Source of the DNA: Gossypium raimondii
Lineage: Eukaryota; Streptophyta; Magnoliopsida; Malvales; Malvaceae
Length of the DNA: 64,000 nucleotides
Direction of reading: 5' to 3'
Assembly (NCBI RefSeq): GCF_025698545.1
Contig: NC_068569.1
Coordinates: forward strand, 9,796,001 to 9,860,000
Shown: in pieces, positions 25,701 to 37,389 of the stretch
How the letters are laid out: every line of letters starts with the position of its first letter
Position numbering within the stretch: the first letter of the stretch is position 1
Translations under genes and position numbers: made by a program
The notes under the pieces: model-generated
Database searches by the model: none
The model's input: only the letters and a program-made list of their open reading frames with translations
Told to the model about the DNA's origin: nothing

Positions 25701-26777
25701 AAGTATTAAATAATCTAAAAATTAGTAGTTGGTTAATATTTCACATAAAGATTTTAAACATTAAAATTTATATTATTTTATTTTCTCAATCGTAATATTT
25801 TTAAAACGTTGTAAATTTAAAATATATAAATAATTATTAGTATAATTAATTAAAATTAAAACAAGTGAGGATAAATAAGTAAATTGACAAGGCATATTTC
25901 AGAGTCAGAGATTGATGGGGAGAAAAAGAAAGTCAAAGATTAATATTCATTTAAGTTTTTGTTAACCTGTGTTTTTAAAATAATTTATTAATAATATTTT
26001 AATTGAATCAAATTTTATATAAAAAAGAGTCACGTGAATTATCATATGAAAACTTTCTTCCCGCATGTTATCAAGCGGGAATTTCTAGAAACTACATACC
26101 TTATAATGAAGAATCAAACACTGATTGGGTTCTAATATCAATATTTTTAATTAATTATTTTGTAAAATTGAAATGCACATGGAGTAAGAAGCACAGCGAA
26201 CGAAGTAGGCAATCGCAATTACGCCGAAACAAATCGCCTAAAAGATGCGGGTGGTTCAGAAATCGGCGCAAGCGGCCACGGTTATTTGTGAAATGGGTTA
26301 AATAAAATATTGTTTGAATTTTTTTTTTGTTTTTTTAATAAACAACTAATTTATTCTTTTATATATATTATTATACAAAGTTAAAGAAACAAAATATATT
26401 ATTATTTACAGTAAATTAATTTCATCTTCTATTTTACACCATTTTTGTCGTAATTTAATTTTATATTTTATAAAAATAAATAAATTAAAACTGGACTGGA
26501 GAATAGATATAAACAATTAGGATTTGTTTTTTCTCAAATGATGAGATTCATTCATAAAAAAATGAGTTACAATATAAAACGCAAAGTCTAAACAACAAAA
26601 TCCTCGTGTCACGTACTACATATCAAAACCCGTAACAAATGTGCTCATTTGATCTATTTGAACTGGTCTGATTCGTAAAATACGTGAAGAAATTTATCTA
26701 TTTGAAGTCTTTGCGGCCCAGTGAAGCACTTAAGTTTATTTTATTTTTTTATACAATGCTTAAAATTACTTATAACT
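22732..26777. other. Intergenic AT-rich region
   Basis: Long A/T runs, a poly-T tract (about 24331-24350), a CT repeat (about 25624-25640) and no recognised gene. A stretch at 26195-26300 is less AT-rich and would encode a short Arg/Lys-rich peptide, but there is no family resemblance and no conserved start context, so no gene is called. Confidence 0.5.
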
Positions 26778-27350
26778 AGATTTGATCACGGGTCGGGCCA
26801 TCCGCATAGGCCTGAAGGCTTGCTCAAAAGGTGAGAGGGTTTGAAAAAAATATAAACTCAAAAAATGGGTTTGGATTTTATTAATGGGTTGGGTCTCGAG
26901 TAGGATTTTTTTTGCTCGAGCCAAGTCCGATCCGAATCAACCAAACTTTTTGTTTCCTACTACTGTTTTGCTATCATTTTTCTACTATTTTGTTGTTATT
27001 GTTTGGACATTATATAATTCTTATTTTATTATTAATTTTGATATTGTTTTAAATGCATTTGATTATTAAGTTGCAACTATCTTAATATTATTTATGTGTA
27101 AAAAAATTTAAATAGATTTTCAATTTATTGAGAAACATTTGTTTTAATGTTTTTAGTGCATTTGATGTATTATATTTTTAAAAATTATTTTTATATAAAA
27201 ATAAATAAAAAATAATATAGACAAGCTGAATCAGGCTCAGATTCAGCATTTTCAATTTAGACTGAGTTAAGATAGAATTTTAGACTAATTTTTTGGTCTA
27301 AAAAATAAGTCTAAAATTTTGTATCAACTCAGCCCGACCATGATTAGGCC
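26778..27350. mobile_element. Degenerate hAT-type MITE
   Basis: Left end TTGATCACGGGTCGGGCC and right end CAGCCCGACCATGATTAG are inverted relatives, and resemble the ends of 51410-51849. The 11-mer TACTTATAACT flanks both sides (26767-26777 and 27351-27361). It contains or extends the expected 8-bp target duplication. The interior is AT-rich and non-coding. Confidence 0.6.
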
Positions 27351-30300
27351 TACTTATAACTTTTTCTTAATTCTTAAATTCGAGGATAAATATGTGTAAA
27401 GTATATTCAAACTTATATCCTTATGTGTTGGCAACAATATCAATATCAATTGAACTAATATTCAATCTTTTCAATCTATAAGGAGAGATAATAATAAAAA
27501 ATTATAAGGTGGGACTTTAGTTTAAATAAAGCAAAAATGTAAATAATTTACTTGGAAACATAATTTTCTAGAAAGGGCAAATCAGTCTAACTGATGAAGA
27601 AACTTGTCGACAGAAAGGAAATGAAAGTGAAAAGAGATCCACGCCGGAACTAAGTGGTGTCAGATTCAGAAATTTTATTCAATTAATCATCATTTCCTCC
27701 CATAATTATGAAATTTATTATTTATTTAATTAAAATTATTACATTTTTAACAAGTGAACTAAACAGATTTGTTAAAATTATTCTTTTTAAAATTACGATC
27801 CTTTTAATAGAATCACCTATTATAACCATTAACAAATTTGTCGATAATTAACTAGAATAAACTCACATTTTACGTACAACTTTAACTTAAAACGGTGCAA
27901 TTTGTTAAAATTATTATATATAATAATTTTTTATTTATACTAATAATTATTAAGTAGTTTATTGACTAGGAAAATTACCAAAATATTATTTCATGATTAA
28001 AACAAAATATTATTTTAGGGTATTTTAATTTTTTATTTTAACAAAATCAATCAAAAATATACATGTAATAAAATTTGAACCCACAACAATTAGATTAATA
28101 AATTTTAAATTTACCACTCAATTAAAGCTTCAATATATTATACAATTTTAATTTTTGGCCATAATTTATGCATTTTATTTAATATGCACAATTTTTATCT
28201 CCATCAGTTGTATATCTATACTTACTATTTTATTAAGTGTTTTACTAAATTGGTGCTACCTTCAACCGGTCACTAGCTAAGTTAGAGAAATTATGAAAAT
28301 ATCGTTATGTAATTAAAACAACTTATATTATTTAAGAGTATTTTAGTTTTTTTTAATTTTAAAAATCGATATAATGGGATTAGAATCCATGATAACTAAA
28401 TTAGTAAAATCTTAAATTTACTACTAAACCAAAGTTTCATTGTAATTTTTTACACATTTTATTTTACTATACACGCTTTATTACCTTTATCGTATATGTA
28501 TATATACTCACAATTTAATCTAACTTTTAATATATTTTATTATCATACATAATATTTAATATTTTATTATGAATTAACCGAATAATTTTAAAGATTAAAA
28601 TGTGTGACTGAGAACTTTTCTTTGATAATCTATACTATTATTTAAAGTTCTAATTAAATTGATGTCACCATTTAATTAGTACTCTATTCAATTTAGAAAT
28701 CATTAAGAATTTTTTAAAATTTTAAAATAACAAATATTGATAATTATTTTAATAAAATAATACTATAACAATTGATAAGATTTAATTTACTACATGAATT
28801 TTAAACTTCTAGCATAATCAATATAACCACAACCTTATTTAATTCTAATATAAAATTTTTATAAATATATTTTTATTTATTAACACGTATTATTATTATT
28901 TAAATGTGTTGTACCTTTTCATTTTAATTAAGTTATATATATATATATATCAAAATTAAATATTGTATTTTCTTAAAAGTATTATTATTGGAATGCGTAT
29001 ATCCAAAGTTGTCATTTCACTGTTATTGTTTAATTTTATATATTAAATATTTTAATAAATTGAAATGGCCATTCATCAATACTAATTTTTAAGCGAGCAC
29101 CACAAATATTACTTAATCAGTTTAATTAAAATCATTAAAAACTAAAATAATAATTAGCTTACAAACTTTATCATTGAAAACAAGTAAACTTACTTTTGTT
29201 GCATCAAATAAGTTTTTATTTTCCAGTTTGTATCAAATAAGTTTAATTCTTAATTTTCACACGATTGTTTTATTTTATATTCAGAAAAATTATTAATTAT
29301 TAATATTTATATTATTTATAAAATATTTAATTAAATTGGTGTTACTAATTAATCAACCACTAATCCATTTAAGAAAAAACTAATAAATTAATCTTTTAAA
29401 ACCATAAAGTAATATATATCTTTTAAAATTAAATAACTTAAATTATAATTTTTTTAAAAATCTAAAAGATTCATAACGATTAAATTGAAACACTTAATAA
29501 TTTTGGTACAATTTTGATCATTGATAGTTGATACTATTTTCTTTTATAGTTTTGATAACTCATAATATGTTTGTCATTATATCATATATAAAACAATAAC
29601 TTATTAGAAATTCCTTTCAAATAAGCATGCATGTAAAAATCACGTACTTAAAACACATATGTAATACATAACAATACGAGTGAAATAGTTTGTGTAATGG
29701 AATTGAAATGTATAAAATGTCAAAATAAAATCTTGATTGAAGTGGTAAAGAAAAAGTCTTATCGTTATCATTGGCATTGATTCAAATCTTAAAACTTGTA
29801 ACCTTTTATTAATATTTTTTCATATAATAAAAGGTAAAAGTATCATTATAATAATATGATTTATTTAAATATGTAAAGATATTAATAATTTCATTAATTA
29901 TATTGATGTGATGTTTACTTGTAATATCGACAAAATTTATAAACATATAAAAAAATAGGGTGAAACAATGTTTAATAAAATTGGATGTATACAAATAATA
30001 AAATAAATATTTGATTGAAATAGTAATATTAAAATTTACAATTTACTATTTAGTATTATTAGTTTTTAAAGATAAGAATAAGACAAAAATATACTTGTTT
30101 ATTTAGAATGTATAAGGTAGTTTTAGTAATTTTATAGATTGAGTAGAGTTTATTTATTATGTTAATTCAATTACATATTTAAATAATAAAATATATAATT
30201 TTAAAATATTTTATTTAAATAAAAATTAAACTATTTAAATTATAAAAATAAAACAAACTAAACAAATAAAGAAAGACCCCCCACTAAAAAACCTCAAATT

Positions 30301-30503
30301 CCAGTAAAGAAACAAAAATAAATAAATAAATAACGAAGTACAACGAAAAGGGTCAGGGGAGAAAACCAAAGAAGAAAGGAGGACGAAAACAAAGCGAGAA
30401 AAGGAGAGGCAAATTCAATCTATACTGCCCAACTGAATTAGAAGGAAGAAGAAAAATATTTGATTTAATTTGCAAAAAGAGAAAAAAGAAGAGCCTGTAA
30501 TTG
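27351..30503. other. Intergenic region with degenerate repeats, then 5' flank of the hydrolase gene
   Basis: Very AT-rich. The section 27961-29480 holds degenerate repeats (listed separately). From about 30240 the composition changes to A/G-rich sequence, typical of the 5' leader of a plant gene, leading into the alpha/beta-hydrolase transcript. Confidence 0.5.
27961..29480 (+). repeat. Degenerate long-period repeats
   Basis: Related blocks recur at about 27961, 28280, 28690 and 29350. Examples are the pairs CATGATTAAAACAAAATATTATTTT near 27992 and TATGTAATTAAAACAACTTATATTATTT near 28306, and repeated AAATTGGTGYTACY...CCACTA segments. The first two copies are about 318 bp apart; later spacing is irregular. 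No coding is visible. Probably a decayed tandem array or successive copies of one repeat family. Confidence 0.5.
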
Positions 30504-30542
30504 ATGGGAGTTTCGATTGACGACGATATCCGGCACCCGTGA
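30504..30542 (+). promoter_or_regulatory. Upstream ORF 1 in the hydrolase leader
   Basis: A 12-codon open frame starting ATGGGAGTTTCG and ending TGA, 199 bp before the end of the presumed leader. It lies in A/G-rich leader sequence. An upstream ORF can reduce translation of the main frame; whether it is transcribed here is unknown. Confidence 0.4.
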
Positions 30543-30574
30543 ATTGAAAGTTTTAACTTTTCCTCAGTCGGAAG

Positions 30575-30643
30575 ATGGTCGATAGACCACCATTGTATCC
30601 GGCATTTGAATCGGTTTTCTTCAAGGTTTCAACTCCAACATAA
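30575..30643 (+). promoter_or_regulatory. Upstream ORF 2 in the hydrolase leader
   Basis: A 22-codon open frame (MVDRPPLYPAFESVFFKVST then two codons and TAA) about 100 bp upstream of the main start. The main frame has no in-frame ATG before 30741, so ribosomes must pass or reinitiate after both upstream frames. An AAG-GTTTCA near 30625 could also be a splice donor. Confidence 0.4.
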
Positions 30644-30740
30644 AATTGTTTTCTAAAACAAACTTCTCTCTCTTTTCTTTTGTTTTGGTTTTTTAAATCT
30701 GGGAGAGTATATCGTGGCCGTCCGATTGGGATTTTCGATC

Positions 30741-33700
30741 ATGGTGATGAGAGCTTGGATGGTGGTCGAAAAAGCGAGGAGGATCGTACGTACGGCTTTT
30801 TTCATGGTGGCGATGTTGGCGTCACTTCTAGCTTCGTCTCTGCCGTTGCTGGTGGCGATATGCGACATCACGGTCCCTTTCCTTTTACTCTCAAGCTTCA
30901 CGTGCGTCACGTGCTACAGTTTCCACGAGCACCTTCGTCGTTATGCTTTCAAAAACTCCTTAACTGATATCCCTCTCGTCTCCATCCTCAGATCTATAAT
31001 CATATCTTGTACGATTCCATTTTTAATAACTTTTAGCAAAAAAAAAAACCTCCTAATTCAAAATTTCTCATTCTTTTGTTTTCTGGGTATAATTGGCAGG
31101 TGTATATTCGTTGTGTGACGGTTCAGCGTTATCCCATGGACCATACTTAGGAACGGTTACTTTATGTTCATTCCTTTCGATTCTCGTACTTTCGGTTAAA
31201 GCATGTGTTTTTACGGTGATTTCTCAAATAGAGGCAGGGGCGGATGCAGAGGCATCGCCGGCTTATTCCATTGCAAAGCAAAGGCTTCATTTGAAGAAAT
31301 CATGGGGGATGCCTGTTTTGTTTCTTTCCTCAGTAGTTTTCGCACTTGGTCACACTGTAGTTGCGTATAGAACAAGTTGTAGAGCAAGAAGAAAGCTTTT
31401 GCTTCATCGAGTTGACCCCGAAGCGGTAAGTTTTCGTGCTTTTCATTTCCGGTTCAGTTTCAATTTTTTTTTTTTGTGTTTTTGTTTACATAAGGTAGCA
31501 TTTCGTTATTGCCTTCGCTACTTTCTTTTTTCCTTTCTTTTGTCAGAGGCAAAATCCAGAAGATAAGTTAAAGTTTGGATTTTTTTTCCGATAACTAAAT
31601 GCATGATTTTACGTAATATATTGAAATTAAAGTTTTTCTTTGTTTTGTTTCTTTTTAATAACAATTAACTTTGCTTTCTGACGCAAAAAGCTAGCTTTAA
31701 ATTTTTTTTCATAACAATTCGAAGTTAATCTTTTAATGATTCTTTTGCATTATAAAATGCATGATTTTTTTAGGATAATATGAACTTATGTTAGAACTAA
31801 TTTTGCATTTTAGTTGCTTGTTTCCGTTTAGTGTATAGTGATTTTGCTTTCTATCATTATCATTATCTTTTGTTTTTAGCAATTATTTTGGGCACAATAT
31901 TTAAGCGGCAAATAGCAATAACGAAATGGATCCCAAAAGATTTGGTTATCTTTTTCCATGAATTTAAGTTTGATTTTTCTTTTTCTAAATTTATTGAGAA
32001 AGTTCAGTGGTTTTAGCTGTTAATCTTAAAACTTCTATTGTTTTTCTTATTTTTGATAAGTGAAACAAATATTTATTCTTTCTCTAAGTACAACTGAATG
32101 TATTTTCCATTCCATGAGATGTAAGCTAGTAGTTTGATTTTACATAGCTTAGACTAATGCAACTGCAGTGCCCTTTATAGCTGTTTTTGGTTCGTATTGA
32201 TATTATTTTTTGTAGTAACATTCAAGTTATTGCAGGTTCTTTCATGCAAAAATGTTTTCTCTGGCTTTCAGAAGGTTCCACGATCTCCCACTCCCTCTGC
32301 AGGGAGAACTCCAAAAAGCGATAGTGAAACAAGGAGAAAGCCTTTTGGGCAATCTCGCGATGAAGGGGAACTCCCTGTTAGATTACTTGCTGACCTAGAT
32401 AGTTTATTCATTAAATTGCAAGGGGTTACCATTCATTACAAGCTCTGCTTTCCTGGTTCACCCCCTAGGTCTTTGTCATCCACTACCTTTCTAGAACCTA
32501 AAGTTAGTTCTACACCCCAAGTAACTCCTGGAAAGCTAAAGTTTGATAGGCAAGCACTTAGTGTGTTGCCAAAGACGCAATATAACCATCTTCATAGAAG
32601 CTATAGTAATCAATTCCACAGCTCTTCACTCTATGCTCCATTGTTGGATGGTTCCCCAAACTCTCCTGTTCTTTCTGAAGATATTCCTGTTTTAAGCCTT
32701 GAGGATTCAATTGCACAAGCTGAGACAAGCCATTTGAACTCTGGGACTTTAGAGCAAGAGATAGAGGCAAATGTCCAGTTTGGCATTGTTTTAGTGCATG
32801 GGTTTGGAGGGGGAGTCTTTTCTTGGAGGCATGTGATGGGAGTGCTTGCTCGCCAGCTTGGTTGTTCAGTTGCTGCTTTTGATCGCCCTGGCTGGGGATT
32901 GACTTCTAGGCCAAGCAGAAGGGATTGGGAGGGAAAAGAGTTGCCCAATCCTTACAAGCTCGAAACTCAGGTCTGGTTAGGCACTCCTTTAAATGTTACT
33001 TGATTCTTGTGAGTGAGCTGCATTTCTGGTGCTGAGGATGAATTACCAAGTTAAATGCCTTAAATTGTTTGCTTGTGCCATGTTTATAAACAATTCTTTA
33101 TGAGCGCTCTAGGCCTTACATTACACATAAAATACTAGAAGTTCTTTTTGAGTTTTGAAGGACTTTCTTTCTGTATCTTTGTATATGAAGTTAATGACCT
33201 GTTATTTTCAGGTTGACTTGCTTCTTTCCTTTTGCTATGAGATGGGATTTTCTTCAGTGGTGCTTGTTGGCCATGATGATGGAGGCTTGCTTGCTTTGAA
33301 GGCCGCACAAAAAGTCCAAGCCTCAATGAATTCTTTCAACGTGAGTGAGCTTTCATGATATTTCTGTATCAGTCTGGATGATTTAGACAACAAAATTTAT
33401 CTTTACTAATATATCCAGTATTTTGATCTAATGTTTCACTTACTCATTGGTGCTTTTACTGGTGCATAGCTACTTCATCTGTGAAATAAGAAAAATCTTA
33501 GGGATGCCTATAATAAAACCTTGTTTTGTCAGAAACAGCATATTGTCAAATAAACAAAAAGGAATTCCATTTGTGTTGAGCCTGGAAGAGTAATTTGTAG
33601 AAGGGACTGGTTTGGTTGTTTTATTGTGGAGATTTTTTAAGGAGTCTCAGATATTCTCCATATGTTCTATTACAAGCATCATTTTGCCAATTTGACCTCT

Positions 33701-35658
33701 ATTGACAACTTTATGTCAAGTAGGTAAACCTCCATGACTATTACTAATGAATCCAAATAAAGAAGGATAGAAAATTAAACCTTGGTATGTTTAAGTCCTT
33801 CTTTGCTCACTGAAAGGAGTGGCATTTTGCATGGAGAGTAAACAGACCAAGAAGAAAGCATCTAGAGGGGAGGATGTTTGTTTATTTATTTATTCCCGTC
33901 AGATTTCCTGTTTTACTTGACTGGTTCCTGAAGTTTGAAGAAACGTAGTTGTGGTTTTGACTTACTGGAATATAACACAATTAAAAGATCATTAAATTTG
34001 GAAGAATACACCTGGAGAAAAATGTTCAGTTATTTATTCTTCTCAGATGTTCTATTTCAATTTATTGGTTCCTGATGAGTAATGTCTAAAGATTTTATTT
34101 GTGGATTTAACTAACAGAATATTGCACAAGAGGTTTAAGTTAGATATTCACAAATTTGTAGCTGTATACTGGAGTGTCAGTTCTCATTGAAATTCCAAAT
34201 TATATGCTTAACATTTTGTGAGATATTTCTTTAAATGGTTATGACCCATTTCATCTCTGTTAGTAGGAATGGCTTAAAATGATTAAGCTCGGTTCTTACT
34301 GTTTATCCTGTGTTGATTTGGTGGTTTACCCAGATTACTATCAAAGCAGTTGTTTTGCTAAGTGTTAGCTTGTCAAGAGAAGTTGTTCCTGCCTTTGCAA
34401 GGATACTCTTGCGCACTTCACTTGGGAAGAAGCACTTAGTTCGTCCGCTTCTCCGAACAGAAATTACACAAGTGGTGAATAGGCGTGCTTGGTATGATGC
34501 AACTAAGTTAACAACAGAAGTTTTGAACCTTTATAAGGTATATGTTCTGCAAAATTAAAAGTAGAATTGTTATCTTGCATATGAATGAGAGAAAATCTGA
34601 GAAGATGTTGTAGAATCGGGGCATCGGAGTCTCAACTGTATTCATTTTACTTTTGAAACAATGGTCTATGTTGCAAAATGAATAAGGGTTTCTTCAAAAG
34701 AAACCATGTCAAACCAAAAAGCATAAAAGTTCCAGGGTTAGTGCACATATGCAGAATGATGACATTGACAAAAAGTACAAATTTCTGCATTTGGATGGAC
34801 TGATTTTCACAAGTCTCCGTGATTGCCTAAATTATAAACCCTAAAATTGAAAGAAAAACAAGGGGAGAGCAATTTCCATCTGTATTACTACAGTTCTATA
34901 AGCATAAGAACTAACACACAACTACTATGCGGAAAATTTTGTAGCTTTTTTTAGGCTCCTGAAATTGCATGATATCTACTAGTTTGAAGTTTCAGTTTGT
35001 TTACCTATTTGGTTTGCTGAATTCATCTTGCTTCAATCAGGCCCCACTATGTGTAGGGGGTTGGGATGAAGCACTTCATGAAATATGCAGGTTGTCACAT
35101 GAAACAATCCTTTCACCACAGAATGCAACATCACTTTTAAATGCTGTTGAAGAGATGCCGGTATTGGTCATTGCTGGTGCTGAAGATTCCCATATTTCTC
35201 TTAAATCTTCTCAGGCCATGGCTTCAAAACTTGTAAATTCCGTATGTAATCCACTTCAATTTCTATCCTCTATTCTCAAATTTGAATATTCCAAGGATGG
35301 GCAATCTTCTTGGCATATCACTCTTTTTCTATTCCGAGTTGTAGTTTTTTCAAGAAATTGAAAATCTTTCACACAAACTCTGCTAAATTCCTTGTTGGAG
35401 TGTTCACCTCAAAACACTGTTCTTGTCTGGAGAGAATGTTGCCTGTTTCCGGGTTATGTTACTTAAATGTATTGTTCACTAAACAACTACCTATCCTGTG
35501 TTGCTGATGTTGCTATGTTTGTTGCCATGCAGAGGCTGGTTGCAATATCCGGGTGCGGCCATCTTCCGCATGAGGAATGCCCCAAGGCATTACTTGCAGC
35601 TATTTCACCTTTCATAAGCAGATTGCTAATCCAAACCAGAATTGCAAAGAGTCAGTAG
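30741..35658 (+). CDS. Alpha/beta-hydrolase superfamily protein, membrane-anchored, complete
   Basis: Seven coding exons: 30741-31008, 31100-31425, 32236-32970, 33212-33340, 34334-34537, 35041-35241 and 35533-35658, giving 662 aa. Residues 1 to about 190 hold several hydrophobic stretches, so the N-terminus is likely membrane-anchored. A polar, Ser/Pro-rich linker follows. The hydrolase fold starts around residue 375 with the oxyanion motif HGFGGG (386-391). The nucleophile elbow is GHDDGG with Asp465 in the position usually held by Ser. The acid is probably Asp603 (GAEDSH) and the base His631 (GCGHLP). Asp nucleophiles occur in epoxide hydrolases and haloalkane dehalogenases. The substrate is unknown. 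It resembles a conserved plant group (At1g15490/At1g80280-like, from memory). The start is the first ATG in frame, and all junctions are GT-AG and in phase. Confidence 0.88.
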
Positions 35659-36235
35659 GACACCTTTTTAACTTACGTAAGTAGGAGCTTTCTATCATTT
35701 TTTTTACTTTTGATTTTTCCTTCCACATCCCCCCTTTTCTTTACTTAGTTTCCAAACAATTTACCCCGAAACGAAGAGATAAAATTGGAGCTCTTGTTTT
35801 GGGTAATTTTGATGTGTTCTGAGCCTTTTACCTTGACCCCTAATTCTGAGGGGTGTTTGTTTGTATGTAGAGTTCTCTCACTTGTAATTTTCTTTTACAT
35901 CTTTTGTTTTCCTTCCTTCTGATTTTGGGTTGTCCTTAACAGTGTTAAGTATCAACTAGTGATGCAATGTTTGACAAGTTAAATATTATTTGCCACGTAA
36001 AAGGAGTGGCAAAATGGCAGTGTTTGTACATATCTTTTCTCAACATTAGCAATGAATACATATGAGCATTGTGTCAACATTCAAAGATATTTTGGTATTT
36101 GGACAGAATTTGTTTCATGGTTTTAATTTATTTTGATTTTTTGACACTAGAAATTTCACAACTTTCAAAATTGTGAACATAAAAAAAAAAAAAAAAATCC
36201 CACTGAAAGTTCGATCCACCTTAAGTGACTAATCA
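35659..36235 (+). other. 3' UTR and downstream flank of the hydrolase gene
   Basis: T-rich sequence after the stop codon, consistent with a 3' UTR. A run of 17 A residues at about 36181-36197 precedes the Mutator-like element. No further coding is seen. Confidence 0.5.
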
Positions 36236-36244
36236 TATTTTTCC

Positions 36245-37349
36245 GGCTTTTTTATAAAATTAACCCAAAAAATTAATTAATTACATGAATGACTTATTTT
36301 TTTGATTAAACACGTAAATGACTTAAATTTTACAATAAAAGTTGGTGGAGCCAAAGAGTTTGGCGTCACTAACATGTCACGTTAGCAATCTGAATAATTT
36401 TTTTTTTGGTGGAGCCATATAGAATGACGTCATATGTATAAATGTCAGAGAAAAACTATAATTTTTTAAAAAATAGGGAGATTTTAAAAAAAATTTCATT
36501 TTTTGGTGGAGCCAAATAAATTAGCGCTACTAGTTTCTAAATTTTTTGTTTTCTAAAATTTTAAATATATTAAAAAATGTTAAGTATAATTAATTTTAAA
36601 ATTTTAATGTACTTAATATATATTTATAATAGGTAAAGACAAAAAATATTTTCTTAATATATTTAAAATTTTAAAAACTTAAAAATTAAATATATTAAAA
36701 AATGTTAAGTATAACCATTTTAAAATTTTAATATATTCAATATATTTTTAAAATATATTTTAATACATTTTTAATAGGTAAAGAGAAAAAGATTTTTAAT
36801 ATATTTAAAATTTTAAAAAACTTCAAATATTTAAATATATTAAATTTTTAAATATGTTAAAGAAAATGTTGAGTATAACCAATTTTAAAATTTTAATATA
36901 TTTAATATATTAAAATTTTGAACATATTAAAAAAATTAAGTATAACCAATTTTAAAATTTTAAAATTTCAAAATATTTTTTAATAGATAAAGACAAAAAA
37001 AAAAGGCTTTCTCAATATATATAAAATTTTGAAAGGAAAAAAAGGTGGGCAACTTTGAAAATTGGTGGTGCCAAATTATTTGGCTCCACCAAATTTTTTT
37101 TAAGTCCCTCCATTTTTTTTAAATTATAGTATTTCCCTAGTATTTATATAGGTAGCGCTGTTCTACAAGGCTCTAATAAAAAATCGATTTTTTTTATCTT
37201 GGTTGCTGACGTGGCATGTTGGTGGCACCAAACTCTTTGGCTTCATCAACTTTCACTATAGATTTTAGCTCATTTACGTGTTTAATTAAAAAAAATAGGT
37301 CATTTATGTAATTAATTAATTTTTTTAAGTTAGTTTTATAAAAAAAGCC
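36245..37349. mobile_element. Mutator-like non-autonomous element with perfect 9-bp duplication (copy B)
   Basis: Terminal inverted repeats of about 150 bp start GGCTTTTTTATAAAA on both sides and continue through AACACGTAAATGA and GCCAAAGAGTTTGG. The element (1105 bp) is flanked by the perfect 9-bp duplication TATTTTTCC (36236-36244 and 37350-37358), the size typical of Mutator-like elements. Inside, GGTGGAGCCAAA-type motifs recur at intervals in both orientations, so most of the element is self-complementary. No transposase coding is present. Confidence 0.85.
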
Positions 37350-37389
37350 TATTTTTCCTTTACATTGAGATATGTTATTTGACTGAAAA

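Noticed and set aside
26003..26305. 100-codon frame ending in an Arg/Lys-rich tail
   Set aside because: No family resemblance; the AT-rich first half looks random, and its start is not a good ATG context.
32558..32948. Minus-strand open frames opposite hydrolase exon 3
   Set aside because: Antisense shadows of a clearly coding exon.
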